Shown: in pieces, positions 1 through 11,067 of the stretch
Layout of the letters: each line of letters starts with the position of its first letter
Numbering within the stretch: position 1 is the stretch's first letter
NCBI RefSeq assembly: GCF_002412335.2
Contig: NZ_NXIB02000003.1
Span: forward strand, 5,741-69,740
Length of the DNA stretch: 64,000 bases
Direction: 5' to 3'
Source of the DNA: Tychonema bourrellyi FEM_GT703
Lineage (GTDB): Bacteria > Cyanobacteriota > Cyanobacteriia > Cyanobacteriales > Microcoleaceae
Made by a program: the position numbers and the translations under genes
Notes under the pieces: model-generated
What the model saw: the letters and a program-made list of their open reading frames with translations, nothing else
Databases searched by the model: none
Told to the model about the DNA's origin: nothing

Positions 1-816
1 GAGTCAGAGTCACAACCGGAGTTGGAGTCGGAGTTACCACCGGAGACTCAGTTACTACCGGAATTGGAGTCGGAGTCACACTCGGAGTCGGAGTCACACT
101 CGGAATTGGAGTTGGAGTTACACTCGGAGTCGGAGTCACACTCGGAGTTGGAGTTACACTCGGAGTCGGAGTCACACTTGGAGTTGGAGTTGGAGTCGGA
201 GTCACACTTGGAGTTGGAGTTGGAGTCACACTCGGAGTTGGAGTCACACTCGGAGTCGGAGTCACACTTGGAGTTGGAGTCGGAGTCACACTCGGAGTTG
301 GAGTCACACTTGGAGTTGGAGTCACACTCGGAGTCGGAGTCACACTTGGAGTTGGAGTCGGAGTCACACTCGGAGTTGGAGTCACACTTGGAGTTGGAGT
401 CACACTCGGAGTCGGAGTCACACTTGGAGTTGGAGTCGGAGTCACACTCGGAGTTGGAGTCACACTTGGAGTTGGAGTCACACTCGGAGTCGGAGTCACA
501 CTTGGAGTTGGAGTCGGAGTCACACTCGGAGTTGGAGTCACACTTGGAGTTGGAGTTGGAGTCACACTCGGAGTCGGAGTCACACTTGGAGTTGGAGTTG
601 GAGTCACACTCGGAGTCGGAGTTACACTCGGAGTTGGAGTTACACTCGGAGTCGGAGTCACACTTGGAGTCGGAGTTGGAGTTGGAGTTGGCGTTGCGTT
701 ATCAGTCGCGATCGCAATATTTCCCACATTATCAGAACCTGGAAACGACTGCGATTGAATCGTAGATTGTCCAGTTGTAATTGCAGCAGCCGTGCCATTG
801 ATAGTAGCACCCCCCC
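1..816 (-). CDS. Thr/Pro-repeat C-terminal continuation of the haemagglutinin-like gene (shifted frame, partial)
   Basis: Downstream of the 8-G tract at 810-817 the minus strand stays open to the window edge in a frame one base off the upstream gene. It first continues the Gly/Ala/Thr-rich style of the upstream protein (begins [15 protein letters not shown]), then becomes a low-complexity run of Thr-Pro pairs broken by Ser-Val ([10 protein letters not shown] type). All repeat steps are multiples of 6 bp, so this frame is preserved through about 640 bp with no stop. The true C-terminus lies outside the window. Such linkers commonly join an exported passenger to a surface-anchoring or effector domain; which one follows cannot be seen. 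Confidence 0.6.
61..693. repeat. Low-complexity 6-bp-based repeat (GGAGTC/GGAGTT with CACACT insertions)
   Basis: About 630 bp are built almost wholly from 6-bp steps GGAGTC or GGAGTT, with GGAGTCACACTC or GGAGTTACACTC blocks. Higher-order units of roughly 54-66 bp recur between 240 and 560. On the minus strand they encode the Thr-Pro/Ser-Val linker. The plus-strand translation (Glu-Ser-His-rich) is the antisense shadow. Length variation between strains is expected. Confidence 0.9.
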
Positions 817-3800
817 CACCACAAAGGGTTGAATGGGCGCGCCACCATCGCCTCCAGCGTGTGTAATTGTGATATTTCCACCACCGGTGCCGCCAGCAGT
901 AGAAATGCTAGCAAATCCCGTCGGTGACAAACTTGTTGGGAAAGAATCTGTAGCGCCGAAAAATCCCCCTGTGGATGAAATAGAAACATCGCCACCGGTG
1001 CCGCTAGTGCCGCCTTGGGCATTGATGAAACCGACTTGAATATCGCCGATCGGATCTAAGGAAACATTACCACCATTTCCGACTGTAGCACTAGAGTTGA
1101 TTTGTCCGGCTGTAATTGAATTTTTAGCTACAACGGTGATGTTACCGCCAATATTTCCCGATGTATTCAAATTTCTCACATTCACTGTGCCCGCTGGACT
1201 CAAAAGTGCGATCGATCCTCCATTTCCCGAATTAGAAGCAGTAACATCTCCCAAAAGATTGATATTTCCCGTACTATTTACTTCCAAGTTTTGGGCGTTA
1301 ATTGTCGAATTGGCTGTCACATTGCCAGCATTTGCGATCGTCAGATTTCCTAGCTGTCTCGTAGCGCCCACTGGTGCGCCGAAAGTAACGCTGCCACTAC
1401 CTGCTGCCAGATTTAGATCGAAACTGCCATTAATACTGTCGATCGCCCCTCCAAAGGCAATATTTCCCCCTCCAGAACTCAATTTCGCATTTTGGCTTAA
1501 CCCCAAAGCGCTGTTAATAGTAATCTCCCCGTTATTCGTGGTAACATTACCACCTAAATTAGTATTTGAAGCAGTAACATTCAAACCAGAAAGTGCTGTA
1601 GTTTGTCCGATATTTCCTTGTAGCAGCACATTACCTTTACCAGCATCAATGTTTAAGCGCCGATCGCCGTCGATCGCACCTGTTACACTAACATTACCTG
1701 CACCACTACTGATCGCAACATCATTGCCGACTTTGACATTACCATTAATAGCGATATTATTAGTTGTACTGATGCCACCGTTCAGACTCAACGTGGGAGC
1801 ATTAAGAGTGATGCTGCTGTTGTCATTTCCGGTAATATTGCCGCTAAGTGCGATCGAACCAGTTTTCGTTTGAATATTTACCGGATCGGAAAAAGTGAGA
1901 TTATTAGGAATAGTAATATTCCCGGTACTATCCGATCGCCCAATAGTAATCGAACTAAATCCATTTTGAATCAAATTCATTTCCGATGCGGTCAAATCCA
2001 AAGCCACAGTATTATTGTCAGTCCCACCAACAACAATATTTTGTCCTGCGGTTGCGGGTTGCAGCGTTAGCGCATTAGTACCAGAAACTTGCCCAGAAAA
2101 ATCAATTTCGCCTGCGGTGAGACTCAGCGCATTATTTCCGGCGGCTAAAGTTGAACCGAAAGCAATCTTTGCATTTCCCAGTCCAAAAGTGACAGGAGCA
2201 TTTAATGTCACCGGGCCACTAAAACTAATATTATCATTAGTTGTATTAATATTTCCATTCAGTGCCACACTTCCCGCGCCATTTTGAATAAAAGCACCGT
2301 CTAAATTGAGATTATTTGAAATATTGAGATTACCAGTATTGCTAAGAGTTAGCGTACCGTTATTCGTGGTGGTTAAAGTCTGTTGTAAATTAATAGTATC
2401 ACCGGAAATGCCGACATTGCCAGCTACGTTAACCGCTGAATTAGCATTGATAATTTTTCCGCTAATTTGCAGCCCGCTTACAGAACTAGAATTGCCGATC
2501 GCACCTGTGAATGTAACATTACCACTTCCCCCATTTACAGTCAAATTGCTATTGCCATTAACTGTATTATCAAAAGTAATACCGTTACCTGCAAGAGTCG
2601 GATTGTTGGCAATTGTGACTGCATCTCCGTAAGTTTGAGTGCTGGTGGTTGTGACATTACCATTCAGTTGAGTTGTACCGCCAGCATTAGTGGTTAAACT
2701 GTTAGCGGTGACAGCATTAAATGTAGTTGTACCAGAAGTATTGGCGGTGAGATTTCCTAATGCGGTGGTGTTGCCGATCGCACCTGTGAACGTAACATTA
2801 CCAGTACCCGCGTTCAGAGTCAAATTGCTATTGCCATTAACTGTATCATTAAAACTAATAACATTACCTGCAATAGTCGGATTGTTGGCAATTGTGACTG
2901 CATCTCCGTAAGTCTGATTGCTTGTTGTTGTGACATTACCATTCAGTTGAGTTGTACCGCCAGCATTAGTGGTTAAACTGTTAGCGGTGACAGCATTAAA
3001 TGTAGTTGTACCAGAAGTATTGGCGGTGAGATTTCCTAATGCGGTGGTGTTGCCGATCGCACCTGTGAACGTAACATTACCAGTACCCGCGTTCAGAGTC
3101 AAATTGCTATTGCCATTAACTGTATCATTAAAACTAATAACATTACCTGCAATAGTCGGATTGTTGGCAATTGTGACTGCATCTCCGTAAGTCTGATTGC
3201 TTGTTGTTGTGACATTACCATTCAGTTGAGTTGTACCGCCAGCATTAGTGGTTAAACTGTTAGCGGTGACAGCATTAAATGTAGTTGTACCAGAAGTATT
3301 GGCGGTGAGATTTCCTAATGCGGTGGTGTTGCCGATCGCACCTGTGAACGTAACATTACCAGTACCCGCGTTCAGAGTCAAATTGCTATTGCCATTAACT
3401 GTATCATTAAAACTAATAACATTACCTGCAATAGTCGGATTGTTGGCAATTGTGACTGCATCTCCGTAAGTCTGAGTGCTCGTTGTTGTGACATTACCAT
3501 TCAGTTGAGTTGTACCGCCAGCATTGGTGGTTAAACTTTGGGAATTGACAGCATTAAATGTAGTTGTACCAGAAGTGTTTACGGTGAGATTTCCTAATGC
3601 GGTTGTGTTGCCGATCGCACCTATCACATCAATCTTTCCATTACCTGTTTCTAAGGTGAGATTGCCGCCGCCGTTAATGTTATTATTAAACAGAATATTG
3701 CCGCCTGCTGAATTACCAGTTCCCACCAAGACATTATTACCAACTATGGCATTGCCGTTAATTGTGATATTTTGAGATAGGGTGTTAATATTGCCATTTA

Positions 3801-6800
3801 GGTTATTAGTTGTAGCATTGAGAGTAATCGAAGCATTATCAGTTCCCGAAATCGATTGATTAGACTTGACAAAAATAGTGCCTTGAGTATTGAAAGTCAC
3901 AGGATCTTTAAAAGATGCTGGCAAATTCTCTACAGTGATATTGCCTGTAGTAGTGTTCCCTCCGAAAACAATCGCACTAAATCCATTACGCAATGAGGAT
4001 AAAAACGGTGCTCCTAAATCGATCGCCTGCGGATCATCAGCAAGTGCAGCCTGGAAGCGAATTCCGACATTTGGTGAAAACGGCCCAATTGACAAAGTAC
4101 CTTGACTCTTGACGGAATCTACTCCTCCCGAAAAGCCCATCTCATTGCCGCTAATGCTAATATTTCCAGTACCGGGCAATCCATTTGCATCAATCACATT
4201 TGCCCCAACTTGATTGGGAGTTGCGATCGCAATATCTCCGGCACTACCAGAACTAGAACTAGAGTTCCAAATTGCTCCTGGGGTTGCCAGAATGTCGCCA
4301 GTATTGCCAGTGAGGGTAATTTTTCCGCCATTGCCAGCAGTGGAACTAGAATTAAGATTACCAGCGTTAATCTTGTTGGCACTGAGTGCGATCGGACCTC
4401 CATTTCCGGTAGTAGAATTTGTATCGATCGCCCCTGTTGCACTCGTCGTAATCGTACCATTAGTGCTGGTAAGGGCGATCGCCCTTCCGGGATTTGTCGT
4501 ATCGCCAGTAGTAAGATCGCCTGTAGTTGTAATCGCGATCGCGATCGGACTGGTAACATTGAGAGAATTGGCTATTTTCAGGGAACCCAAAGGCACTGTC
4601 CCCCCAATTGCCCCGTTGAGATTAATAATCCCTGTTCCCGTAGTCAAAGTTAGATTACCGCCACCGTCAACAGTTCCCCCAAAATTAATATCGCCTGCAT
4701 TCATTAACCCAGTATTGAGGGTGACATTAGAATTGTTAGCCAGAGAGACTTTGCCACCAAAATTAATCTTCTGTTCATTAGTGGCAATATTTGCATTTAA
4801 GTTAGTCGTTGGAGCATTAAAAGTAATTGAAGCGTTGTTTAAACCTGTAATGTTTCCATTGACTGCAATTGTGCCAGCTTGCATGGTGACGGGGAAATTA
4901 AAAGTAACACCAGGGGGGTCAATTGCGATCGCACCAGTGCCATTTGTACGCCCGATAATCATTTGGGAAAACCCATTCAATACGGGAGGTGCGAGTTCCG
5001 CTGCACTGAGATTCAAACGGGCGTCCGCAGTATTACCACCCACAGTAATATCTAAACTGGGAGTAAGCGGCTGCAACTGAATAGTCCCAATACCATTAAC
5101 TTTGCTTGTTCCTGACAGTTGAATTTCATCGCCAGTCAAAGTGACATTGCCGCCTAAATTCGCATCAATCGTACCGCTGGTAAGGTTAATTGGAATGGAA
5201 TTGTTGTTAGCCTTTCCCGTGAGGCTAATATTACCCGTTCCCGTAGCTTGCACGATCGGCGTGCCCGTGCCGAAGTGAATGCCGTCATTGCTAGTTGATG
5301 TCCCTACACCAGTACCGGTTAAAGCAATATCTCCATTCTGCGATTTTACCGTGCCTGAGTTGAGCCAGATCCCGGAATTAGTCGCCGTCCCTGCACTCCC
5401 AGTCCCCGTCAACGTCACTTTTCCCAAGCCTGCGGTTTGGATTGTAGCGCCACTATCTACATATATACCCTCGTTCACAAACCCAGTCCCGCCACCAGTA
5501 CCAGTCAAACTGACATTTCCAGAGAGCGAACTCACTGTGCCCGCCCCAACTTGTATGCCTTGATTGCTATCAGTCCCATTGCCGCCAACACCGCTCAGAG
5601 TCACATTCCCGGCGCCTGTGGACTCAACCGTCCCTGCGGTTGCAATGCCCCTGTTGTTGCCCACGGTTCCCTTGCCTGTTCCAGTTAGGGTGATATCTCC
5701 ATTCAGCGATTTTACAGTGCTGGGATTATCAATACTTATCCCTTCATTGCTACCTGTCCCATTTCCCCCCGTCCCGGTGATGGTGACAGTCCCATTCCCC
5801 GGCGTTGACTGCACTGTAGAGTTGTTTATTGTAACGCCGGTGTTTTGGGTTAAAGTTCCAGCACCAGTACCAGTCAGGTTGATATTTCCCCCAGCCGATC
5901 GCACTATGCTGCTATCAATAGATATCCCTGCATTATTAAATGTCCCGTTCCCACCGGTACCGTTGAGAGTAATATTCCCTGCCCCGGTCGATTCCACTGT
6001 GCTGGTGTTACCAATAGATATCCCTGCATTATTAGATGTCCCGTTCCCACCGGTACCGTTGAGAGTAATATTCCCTGCCCCGGTCGATCGTACTGTGCTG
6101 GTAGCATTAATCTTAATTCCGGTGTTGTCGCTTCCAGTTCCGTTTCCAGTACCTTTGAGGCTAATATTTCCATTGAGCGATCGAACTGTGCTGTCACTAT
6201 CGACAAATATCCCTATATTGCTACTTGTGCCATTCACACCAGTGCCCGTCATGGTAATACTACCTGTTCCCGTGGATTCCACCACACCACTCGATAACAG
6301 ATAAATACCTTCTCCAATCCCGTTGCCGCTACCAGTCAAAGTAATATCGCCATTCACTGAACTTATCGTAGGCCCCCGCAAAACTATTCCTGAACTATTA
6401 AGACTACTACCACCAGTTCCATTGAGAGTAATATTCCCGCTTCCAGTAGTTTGCAATTTGCTAGCACTATCCATAGAAATACCTATGTTGCCAGCCGTAT
6501 TTCCTGCAACACCATTCAGGTTAATGTTCCCACCTCCGGCATTAATTGTGCTGCCCTGGATCGCGATTCCAGTCCGCAAAACAGCATTCCCCCGACCATT
6601 TACTAGAAAATTTCCCCCGTTTGTATTAATCGTCGAACTCAGGATACTGAGACGACCACCATTGAGATTATCACTATCAGCATTCAGAGTGATCTTGCCT
6701 CCCAGAGTTGTGATATTATTATTATTAATATCAATATTATTATTAGCATTCAGAGTCAGGGAATTATTAGTAGCCCAAGATATCGGAGCGCTGACTGTAA

Positions 6801-8265
6801 TATCGCCTTGATTCGCAAAAGCCGACGCAGTAGAAATAGTCACATTTCCCAAACCTAGCTGTGTTTGCAGCGTCGTATTTTTAATCGTAGAAGTAGCAGC
6901 CGAGGGCGTAAATACTCCCCCTAATGTGCCGTCTGCATCCGCACCTGCACTAATAGTAATATCAGTAGGATCTAATAATAAGGTTCCAGCAATTCCAAAA
7001 GGCGATCGCAAATCAACTAATCCTTGAAAATCCAGCGCTTGCTTTCCCGACACTTCCACAAAGCCGCCATTCCCAGAAAACAAACCACCTCTCGCCGTAA
7101 TATTCCCATTAAAACGAGTAGTTTCATCAGCCCAAACTATGACTCGCCCGCCATTCCCATTACTCACAGCATCAGCATTAATAGTCGAGTCCCCACTCAC
7201 AAAAGTCCGCGCAGCATTGGGCACACTCCCCAAGCCCTGATAATCTCCGCCAATCAGTACAGTACCGCCGCCGTTAATCCCAGAAGCATTGATATTGCCC
7301 GCAATAATACCTACTTTGTCGCCTAAAATACTTACAGTACCGCCAGTGTTATCGGAAACGTTGAGATTACCAGAGGCGATCGCACTTCCCGCAGCCACCG
7401 GCACCGCCATACCCCCCGTCAACACCACCTCACCATTCGGATTTACCACCAAACCCGTAGCCTGTTCCACACCTTTCCCAGTCAGCAACTCCGGCAAAGA
7501 TAACACCGGTTGCGTCAAATTATTCGGCAACGAACCCTGATTAGCCGTCGGCTGTACTTCCAGACTCAACAAATTCCCAGTTTGAGATATCCGCACCAAA
7601 TTTTGACCAGGTACTGCTGCGATCGTAATCTGACCACCGGGCGCATTTAACTGACCAGTATTAATAACACTACCGCCCATTAAAGTTAAACTTTGACCGA
7701 GTGGAACAGTCAAATTTCCCGTATTAACAATACTTCCCGGCTGCAAATTGGTAAAAGCAAAAGAATTCGGAGCCCCAACTAAACTTGTCCAATTATTATT
7801 GCCGATCGCACTAAACCACTGATTCCCCGCAAAACCAATCCCCGTCGCCGTAGTAGCACTAAAAGAACCAGGCACATTCAGCGTCGCATTCTGACCGAAA
7901 ATTATCCCGGACGGATTCATTAAAAACAAATTAGAATTGCCACCAGTCACTTGAATCAATCCATTGATTAACGAAGGATTCCCACCATTAATCCGTCCCA
8001 GAATATTTTGAATATTAGGATTAGTCAAAAAATTAGCAATTTGACCCTCACTGAGATTGAACTGAGTAAAGCTATGAAAAAGATTAGCCTTGTCTCCATT
8101 CAAAGCTCCCCCAGAAATATCGTAGCGATTGCCACTGGGAGTTACCAGCGTATTCGTACCATCCACTGCTGGAGTGATTGGTTGCCCATTGGCCGGCAAA
8201 GTTACTGCACTGAGCCACGCAATCGTCAATAACCATCCGAGCAAAGTTAATCTATTATTTGTCAT
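658..8265 (-). CDS. Filamentous haemagglutinin-like exported protein (TPS domain)
   Basis: A 2535-residue open frame beginning with a Sec signal peptide (about residues 1-28, hydrophobic [18 protein letters not shown]). A haemagglutinin-activity/TPS domain follows (about 30-260), with the family blocks [14 protein letters not shown] and [15 protein letters not shown]. The rest is a very long Asn/Gly/Thr-rich beta-helix of [11 protein letters not shown]-type strands, including four copies of a 93-residue unit near residues 1545-1920. Family knowledge: such proteins are secreted by a TpsB/Omp85-like partner and act at the cell surface in adhesion or competition. No TpsB gene lies in the window. 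The last about 50 residues before the stop (basic, Leu/Arg/Gln-rich) are out of character and result from a one-base shift at the 8-G tract 810-817; the authentic protein probably continues in the other frame to the left edge. Confidence 0.9.
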   Translation of the reverse strand: MTNNRLTLLGWLLTIAWLSAVTLPANGQPITPAVDGTNTLVTPSGNRYDISGGALNGDKANLFHSFTQFNLSEGQIANFLTNPNIQNILGRINGGNPSLINGLIQVTGGNSNLFLMNPSGIIFGQNATLNVPGSFSATTATGIGFAGNQWFSAIGNNNWTSLVGAPNSFAFTNLQPGSIVNTGNLTVPLGQSLTLMGGSVINTGQLNAPGGQITIAAVPGQNLVRISQTGNLLSLEVQPTANQGSLPNNLTQPVLSLPELLTGKGVEQATGLVVNPNGEVVLTGGMAVPVAAGSAIASGNLNVSDNTGGTVSILGDKVGIIAGNINASGINGGGTVLIGGDYQGLGSVPNAARTFVSGDSTINADAVSNGNGGRVIVWADETTRFNGNITARGGLFSGNGGFVEVSGKQALDFQGLVDLRSPFGIAGTLLLDPTDITISAGADADGTLGGVFTPSAATSTIKNTTLQTQLGLGNVTISTASAFANQGDITVSAPISWATNNSLTLNANNNIDINNNNITTLGGKITLNADSDNLNGGRLSILSSTINTNGGNFLVNGRGNAVLRTGIAIQGSTINAGGGNINLNGVAGNTAGNIGISMDSASKLQTTGSGNITLNGTGGSSLNSSGIVLRGPTISSVNGDITLTGSGNGIGEGIYLLSSGVVESTGTGSITMTGTGVNGTSSNIGIFVDSDSTVRSLNGNISLKGTGNGTGSDNTGIKINATSTVRSTGAGNITLNGTGGNGTSNNAGISIGNTSTVESTGAGNITLNGTGGNGTFNNAGISIDSSIVRSAGGNINLTGTGAGTLTQNTGVTINNSTVQSTPGNGTVTITGTGGNGTGSNEGISIDNPSTVKSLNGDITLTGTGKGTVGNNRGIATAGTVESTGAGNVTLSGVGGNGTDSNQGIQVGAGTVSSLSGNVSLTGTGGGTGFVNEGIYVDSGATIQTAGLGKVTLTGTGSAGTATNSGIWLNSGTVKSQNGDIALTGTGVGTSTSNDGIHFGTGTPIVQATGTGNISLTGKANNNSIPINLTSGTIDANLGGNVTLTGDEIQLSGTSKVNGIGTIQLQPLTPSLDITVGGNTADARLNLSAAELAPPVLNGFSQMIIGRTNGTGAIAIDPPGVTFNFPVTMQAGTIAVNGNITGLNNASITFNAPTTNLNANIATNEQKINFGGKVSLANNSNVTLNTGLMNAGDINFGGTVDGGGNLTLTTGTGIINLNGAIGGTVPLGSLKIANSLNVTSPIAIAITTTGDLTTGDTTNPGRAIALTSTNGTITTSATGAIDTNSTTGNGGPIALSANKINAGNLNSSSTAGNGGKITLTGNTGDILATPGAIWNSSSSSGSAGDIAIATPNQVGANVIDANGLPGTGNISISGNEMGFSGGVDSVKSQGTLSIGPFSPNVGIRFQAALADDPQAIDLGAPFLSSLRNGFSAIVFGGNTTTGNITVENLPASFKDPVTFNTQGTIFVKSNQSISGTDNASITLNATTNNLNGNINTLSQNITINGNAIVGNNVLVGTGNSAGGNILFNNNINGGGNLTLETGNGKIDVIGAIGNTTALGNLTVNTSGTTTFNAVNSQSLTTNAGGTTQLNGNVTTTSTQTYGDAVTIANNPTIAGNVISFNDTVNGNSNLTLNAGTGNVTFTGAIGNTTALGNLTANTSGTTTFNAVTANSLTTNAGGTTQLNGNVTTTSNQTYGDAVTIANNPTIAGNVISFNDTVNGNSNLTLNAGTGNVTFTGAIGNTTALGNLTANTSGTTTFNAVTANSLTTNAGGTTQLNGNVTTTSNQTYGDAVTIANNPTIAGNVISFNDTVNGNSNLTLNAGTGNVTFTGAIGNTTALGNLTANTSGTTTFNAVTANSLTTNAGGTTQLNGNVTTTSTQTYGDAVTIANNPTLAGNGITFDNTVNGNSNLTVNGGSGNVTFTGAIGNSSSVSGLQISGKIINANSAVNVAGNVGISGDTINLQQTLTTTNNGTLTLSNTGNLNISNNLNLDGAFIQNGAGSVALNGNINTTNDNISFSGPVTLNAPVTFGLGNAKIAFGSTLAAGNNALSLTAGEIDFSGQVSGTNALTLQPATAGQNIVVGGTDNNTVALDLTASEMNLIQNGFSSITIGRSDSTGNITIPNNLTFSDPVNIQTKTGSIALSGNITGNDNSSITLNAPTLSLNGGISTTNNIAINGNVKVGNDVAISSGAGNVSVTGAIDGDRRLNIDAGKGNVLLQGNIGQTTALSGLNVTASNTNLGGNVTTNNGEITINSALGLSQNAKLSSGGGNIAFGGAIDSINGSFDLNLAAGSGSVTFGAPVGATRQLGNLTIANAGNVTANSTINAQNLEVNSTGNINLLGDVTASNSGNGGSIALLSPAGTVNVRNLNTSGNIGGNITVVAKNSITAGQINSSATVGNGGNVSLDPIGDIQVGFINAQGGTSGTGGDVSISSTGGFFGATDSFPTSLSPTGFASISTAGGTGGGNITITHAGGDGGAPIQPFVVGGVLLSMARLLQLQLDNLRFNRSRFQVLIMWEILRSRLITQRQLQLQLRLQV
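2495..3630 (-). repeat. 279-bp tandem repeat inside the haemagglutinin-like gene
   Basis: Near-identical 279-bp units (93 codons) begin near 2650, 2929 and 3208, with a more diverged copy from 3487 and a partial one before 2640. Each encodes the segment around [16 protein letters not shown] and [11 protein letters not shown]. Nucleotide identity is much higher than needed to keep the protein motif, so the expansion is recent or maintained by gene conversion. Confidence 0.9.
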
Positions 8266-8683
8266 AATAGTTTAGTTGTTATAGTTAGTTTAACTCAATT
8301 AAATTAATACCAGCATAACTCAAGTTTCAAGTATTGTCAATAGTTGCCATTTTGCAACAATTGACATTAAAAAAATATCAAAAAATACGATTATTTTGCT
8401 AGTTCATATAGCTGCAAATTTCTCATTCCTATTCAATCAAATTTGTAGCCAATTAAATTGATTTTAGATTTGAGAATTTGGTAATTTGTAATTGGGTTAT
8501 ACCAATTTAATGTGAAGTTGCACATATTCCGATCCCCCTAAATCCCCCTTAAGAAGGGGGACTTTGATTGGACTCTTGTCCCCCCCTTCTTAAGGGGGGT
8601 TAGGGGGGATCGAATTCTATGCAGCTTCATAAAAAATTGGTATTAAATAAACCTGCCCCCAGCGACTACCAACCCAACATTAT
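8266..8683. other. Gap with A/T-rich upstream region and a large palindromic element
   Basis: The 418-bp gap holds no ORF that resembles a gene. Its right part is the inverted-repeat element at 8499-8642. The A/T-rich left part (8266-8490) lies directly upstream of the haemagglutinin-like gene and should carry its promoter, though no convincing -35/-10 pair stood out. Confidence 0.6.
8499..8642. repeat. MITE-like palindrome with 81-bp core shared with 43289-43369
   Basis: Outer arms (ATACCAATTTAATGTGAAG at 8499 and its imperfect complement ending at 8642) flank an 81-bp core, 8531-8611. In the core GATCCCCCTAAATCCCCCTT pairs with the GGGGGGTTAGGGGGGATC end, and the centre contains two AAGAAGGGGG/CCCCCTTCTT pairs. 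The same core occurs in inverse orientation at 43289-43369 with only a few differences, which shows a dispersed family. No coding capacity. Confidence 0.85.
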
Positions 8684-10051
8684 CTAAAGTTGCACAAAAT
8701 CTGGTCGAGAAATATCGCTGACAGATACACCCATAACAGTAGCAAGAATTTCACCAGTAATCGGAATACTAATTAAAGCTCCATCAGCACTTTGACTAAT
8801 TCTAATCTGAGCAAAAGTTAGACCTCGCGACAGTCCAATTAAATCTTGAGAGTCTTCAAAATCTACAATCACATCCCCTCCGCCGCCAGATTCTAATACA
8901 AAACGATCGCGTCCTTTACCACCAATTAAAATATCGTTTCCCAACTCCCCAGCAATCAAATCATCTCCGTCGTCGCCGTTCAAATAATCGTTGTTTCTGC
9001 CGCCGTACAAGAAATCATCTGCACCACCGCCAGTGATGCTGTCGTTACCTCTATTACCTCTGAGAGTATCGTTACCGCCGTTGCCGATAATGGTATCATC
9101 TCCGCCGCCACCAGTAGCTGCATTATTGCGATCGTCTCCTGATAAATAGTTTGCTTGTAGGGGAGCTAAACCAACTTGCATTTCTTTGATTAATCCCACA
9201 AAAGAGAATTCTGGAGCTGTTCTCAAACTCTCCGCACCTGCTCTTGTTCTGATTGCTATTGATACCTCTGGTAGGGCAAAGTTCATGGCAGCTATAAATT
9301 CATTAAAGTCCGAGTCATTGTTATAAGTAAACTCTGGACTATTTAAGTCTTCGACAGAGATTTGCCTTTGGAAAAAACCTACGGGTGGATTCGTTAATAG
9401 CTTTTCTGAGCGCTGTTTAGCTAAGATAATTAGCGGGTCAATATTGGGGTCTGTAAAAGTCTGAATAAATGCTCTCCCTGGCAAAAAAGCTTCTCCAAAT
9501 AGGCTGACAAAATCTCCGCTGACGATGTAATGATTGGCAGTTTTGTTGGGGGTTATGCTGAGATTACGCCGGAAAGTGTTGACTGTAGTTTTCGAGACTC
9601 CAGGAGAGTTGAAAGTAAATATATTGCCAGTAATCAAGTTCGACTCAGTAGCGACTATTTGCGCGATCGCACCGCCCACACTATGACCGATCACATCCGG
9701 TAATAACAAATTCGGATTTTGACCATAATTTGTACCGATTTGTTTCAGCCAGTTGTCGATCGCATCTTTATTATTCTCAAATTCGGGAAAACCAATGTTC
9801 CGCGAGTCGGCAAATATAGCATCATTGCCGATAAAGTCTGTGCCACGGAATACTAGAACGGGCGGGTTCTGGGGATCGGTTGCACCGAAGCCGATCGCAT
9901 AAAAACCAGTTCGCTGATCGTCGAAAATGCGATCGATATAATAGCCATTAGTATCGAGAAAACGCGAAACTATATTTTGCGAATCTGGTCGATCGTTCAA
10001 ATAAACGATTGACTTAGCTAGAACTTCATAAACCGCAGGAGATACAGTCAT
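8684..10051 (-). CDS. Lipase (class 3)-like protein with C-terminal RTX calcium-binding repeats
   Basis: 455 residues. The N-terminal two thirds is an alpha/beta hydrolase with the lipase elbow GHSVGGA, nucleophile Ser124, preceded by VLVFRGTD, which resembles the oxyanion-hole strand of class 3 lipases. Residues about 310-410 carry nonapeptide RTX repeats (GGGGDDTIIGNGGNDTLRG, LNGDDGDDLIAGELGNDIL) and then a short tail with DVIVDFEDSQDLIGL, a layout typical of type I-secreted calcium-folded proteins. No signal peptide is visible, as expected for type I secretion; no HlyB/HlyD genes are nearby. The substrate is unknown. The domain call is firm; true lipase activity is an inference. Confidence 0.88.
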   Translation of the reverse strand: MTVSPAVYEVLAKSIVYLNDRPDSQNIVSRFLDTNGYYIDRIFDDQRTGFYAIGFGATDPQNPPVLVFRGTDFIGNDAIFADSRNIGFPEFENNKDAIDNWLKQIGTNYGQNPNLLLPDVIGHSVGGAIAQIVATESNLITGNIFTFNSPGVSKTTVNTFRRNLSITPNKTANHYIVSGDFVSLFGEAFLPGRAFIQTFTDPNIDPLIILAKQRSEKLLTNPPVGFFQRQISVEDLNSPEFTYNNDSDFNEFIAAMNFALPEVSIAIRTRAGAESLRTAPEFSFVGLIKEMQVGLAPLQANYLSGDDRNNAATGGGGDDTIIGNGGNDTLRGNRGNDSITGGGADDFLYGGRNNDYLNGDDGDDLIAGELGNDILIGGKGRDRFVLESGGGGDVIVDFEDSQDLIGLSRGLTFAQIRISQSADGALISIPITGEILATVMGVSVSDISRPDFVQL

Positions 10052-10188
10052 AATATTATGTTTTGTGTTTGTTGATATTGATGGCCGCCCAGTCAGCGAT
10101 CTAATTATGCGTTTGAGGCAATTATAACCGATCGCATTTATATGGTATACTTAAAATTATCAACTCCGAAATTAAGATTTTTGCAGTT

Positions 10189-10392
10189 ATGAGTATCATT
10201 CGTCAATACATTGCTCCATTGATCGCGATATTAGTATTTTTCGTAGCCCTCGTAGCAGTCAGCGCTCGCATCTTTTTGCCCGCTGACATGGCCGCCCCAG
10301 CACCGATTGAGGAAGTGACTCCAGAAAAACAAGCAGCCACCGTAAATCCGATTTTCTTGGGGCTAAATTATTCCCCTAACCGTGTCGGCTAA
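10189..10392 (+). CDS. Small single-pass membrane protein, conserved hypothetical
   Basis: 67 residues: a short basic N-terminus (MSIIRQY), one strong transmembrane helix (about 8-30, IAPLIAILVFFVALVAVSA), then a Pro/Glu-rich segment likely outside the membrane or in the lumen. No family was recognised. Its stop overlaps a possible GTG start of the next gene (10382) and lies 4 bp before that gene's ATG, so the two are probably co-transcribed. There is no clear Shine-Dalgarno sequence. The gene call rests on composition, the TM helix and tight spacing. Confidence 0.65.
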   Translation: MSIIRQYIAPLIAILVFFVALVAVSARIFLPADMAAPAPIEEVTPEKQAATVNPIFLGLNYSPNRVG

Positions 10393-10396
10393 TCTG

Positions 10397-10930
10397 ATGT
10401 CGGATTTGATACCGGGCTATTCGTTGCGATCGGGCTCTGGACTCGATCGCGCACAACTGGTAAAGTTTATGCACCGGACATACGGAGAGCTTTACCCTGA
10501 TGGGGAATTTGGACATTTGGCTCAAACTGTTGAGCAGTATTTTGCCAACCAAACACCGCTTTGGTTCGTGGAGTGCCAGAAAAATCGGGAGCAAGAGAAA
10601 GCAATTTTGTCGGCACTTCCATCTTCTGATCCCAGTCTCAAATCTCAAGTTCACAATCTCAAATCCACTATTGGATGTTTGTGGTTGGGAAATGCGATCG
10701 ACCAAGGTACCGGAGAACGGCACGCTCACATTTTTCTGCTCTATGTAGCACCGGAACATCGACGTTTGGGAATCGGTAGATATTTAGTTATTCATGCAGA
10801 AAATTGGGCAAAAAAAAGAGGCGATCGGCAAATTGGTTTGCAAGTATTTCTGAATAATCAGCCAGCCTTGAATCTCTATCAAAAATTAGGATATCAAAGT
10901 CATTCCGTCTCGATGATAAAATATCTATGA
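10397..10930 (+). CDS. GNAT family N-acetyltransferase
   Basis: 177 residues from the ATG at 10397 (182 from an overlapping GTG at 10382). The C-terminal half shows the acetyl-CoA-binding motif A, FLLYVAPEHRRLGIGRYL, with the RRLGIG loop, followed by NQPALNLYQKLGYQ, the usual GNAT motif B ending. The middle contains WLGNAIDQGTGERHAHIF, the substrate-side strands. The acceptor cannot be predicted; RimI-like protein acetylation and small-molecule acetylation both fit. Coupled to the small membrane protein upstream. Confidence 0.82.
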   Translation: MSDLIPGYSLRSGSGLDRAQLVKFMHRTYGELYPDGEFGHLAQTVEQYFANQTPLWFVECQKNREQEKAILSALPSSDPSLKSQVHNLKSTIGCLWLGNAIDQGTGERHAHIFLLYVAPEHRRLGIGRYLVIHAENWAKKRGDRQIGLQVFLNNQPALNLYQKLGYQSHSVSMIKYL

Positions 10931-10989
10931 TTGGTGATAAGTTATGAGTTATGAGTTATTAGTTATTTGCTGCTCATAAATAACAACTG

Positions 10990-11022
10990 CCAACAGTCAA
11001 CCGTCAACAGTCAACCGTCAAC
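10990..11022. repeat. Short tandem heptamer repeat (GTCAACC/GTCAACA)
   Basis: Several 7-bp steps of CAGTCAACCGTCAA type, preceded by TTATGAGTTATGAGTTATTAG. This is the STRR class common in gaps of filamentous cyanobacteria; similar heptamers lie at 18630-18657 and 53692-53745. Confidence 0.8.
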
Positions 11023-11067
11023 AGACTGAGTTACCCAGGAGTATCCTCAGTGCGGTAAAGTTTTTTT

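Noticed and set aside
22-765. Plus-strand ORF rich in Glu, Ser, His and Leu
   Set aside because: Antisense reading of the Thr/Pro-coding 6-bp repeat; no start signals and purely repeat-derived composition.
1097-7540. Many plus-strand ORFs of 60-290 codons opposite the haemagglutinin-like gene
   Set aside because: Shadows of a long low-complexity minus-strand gene; Pro/Val/Leu-rich with no domain.
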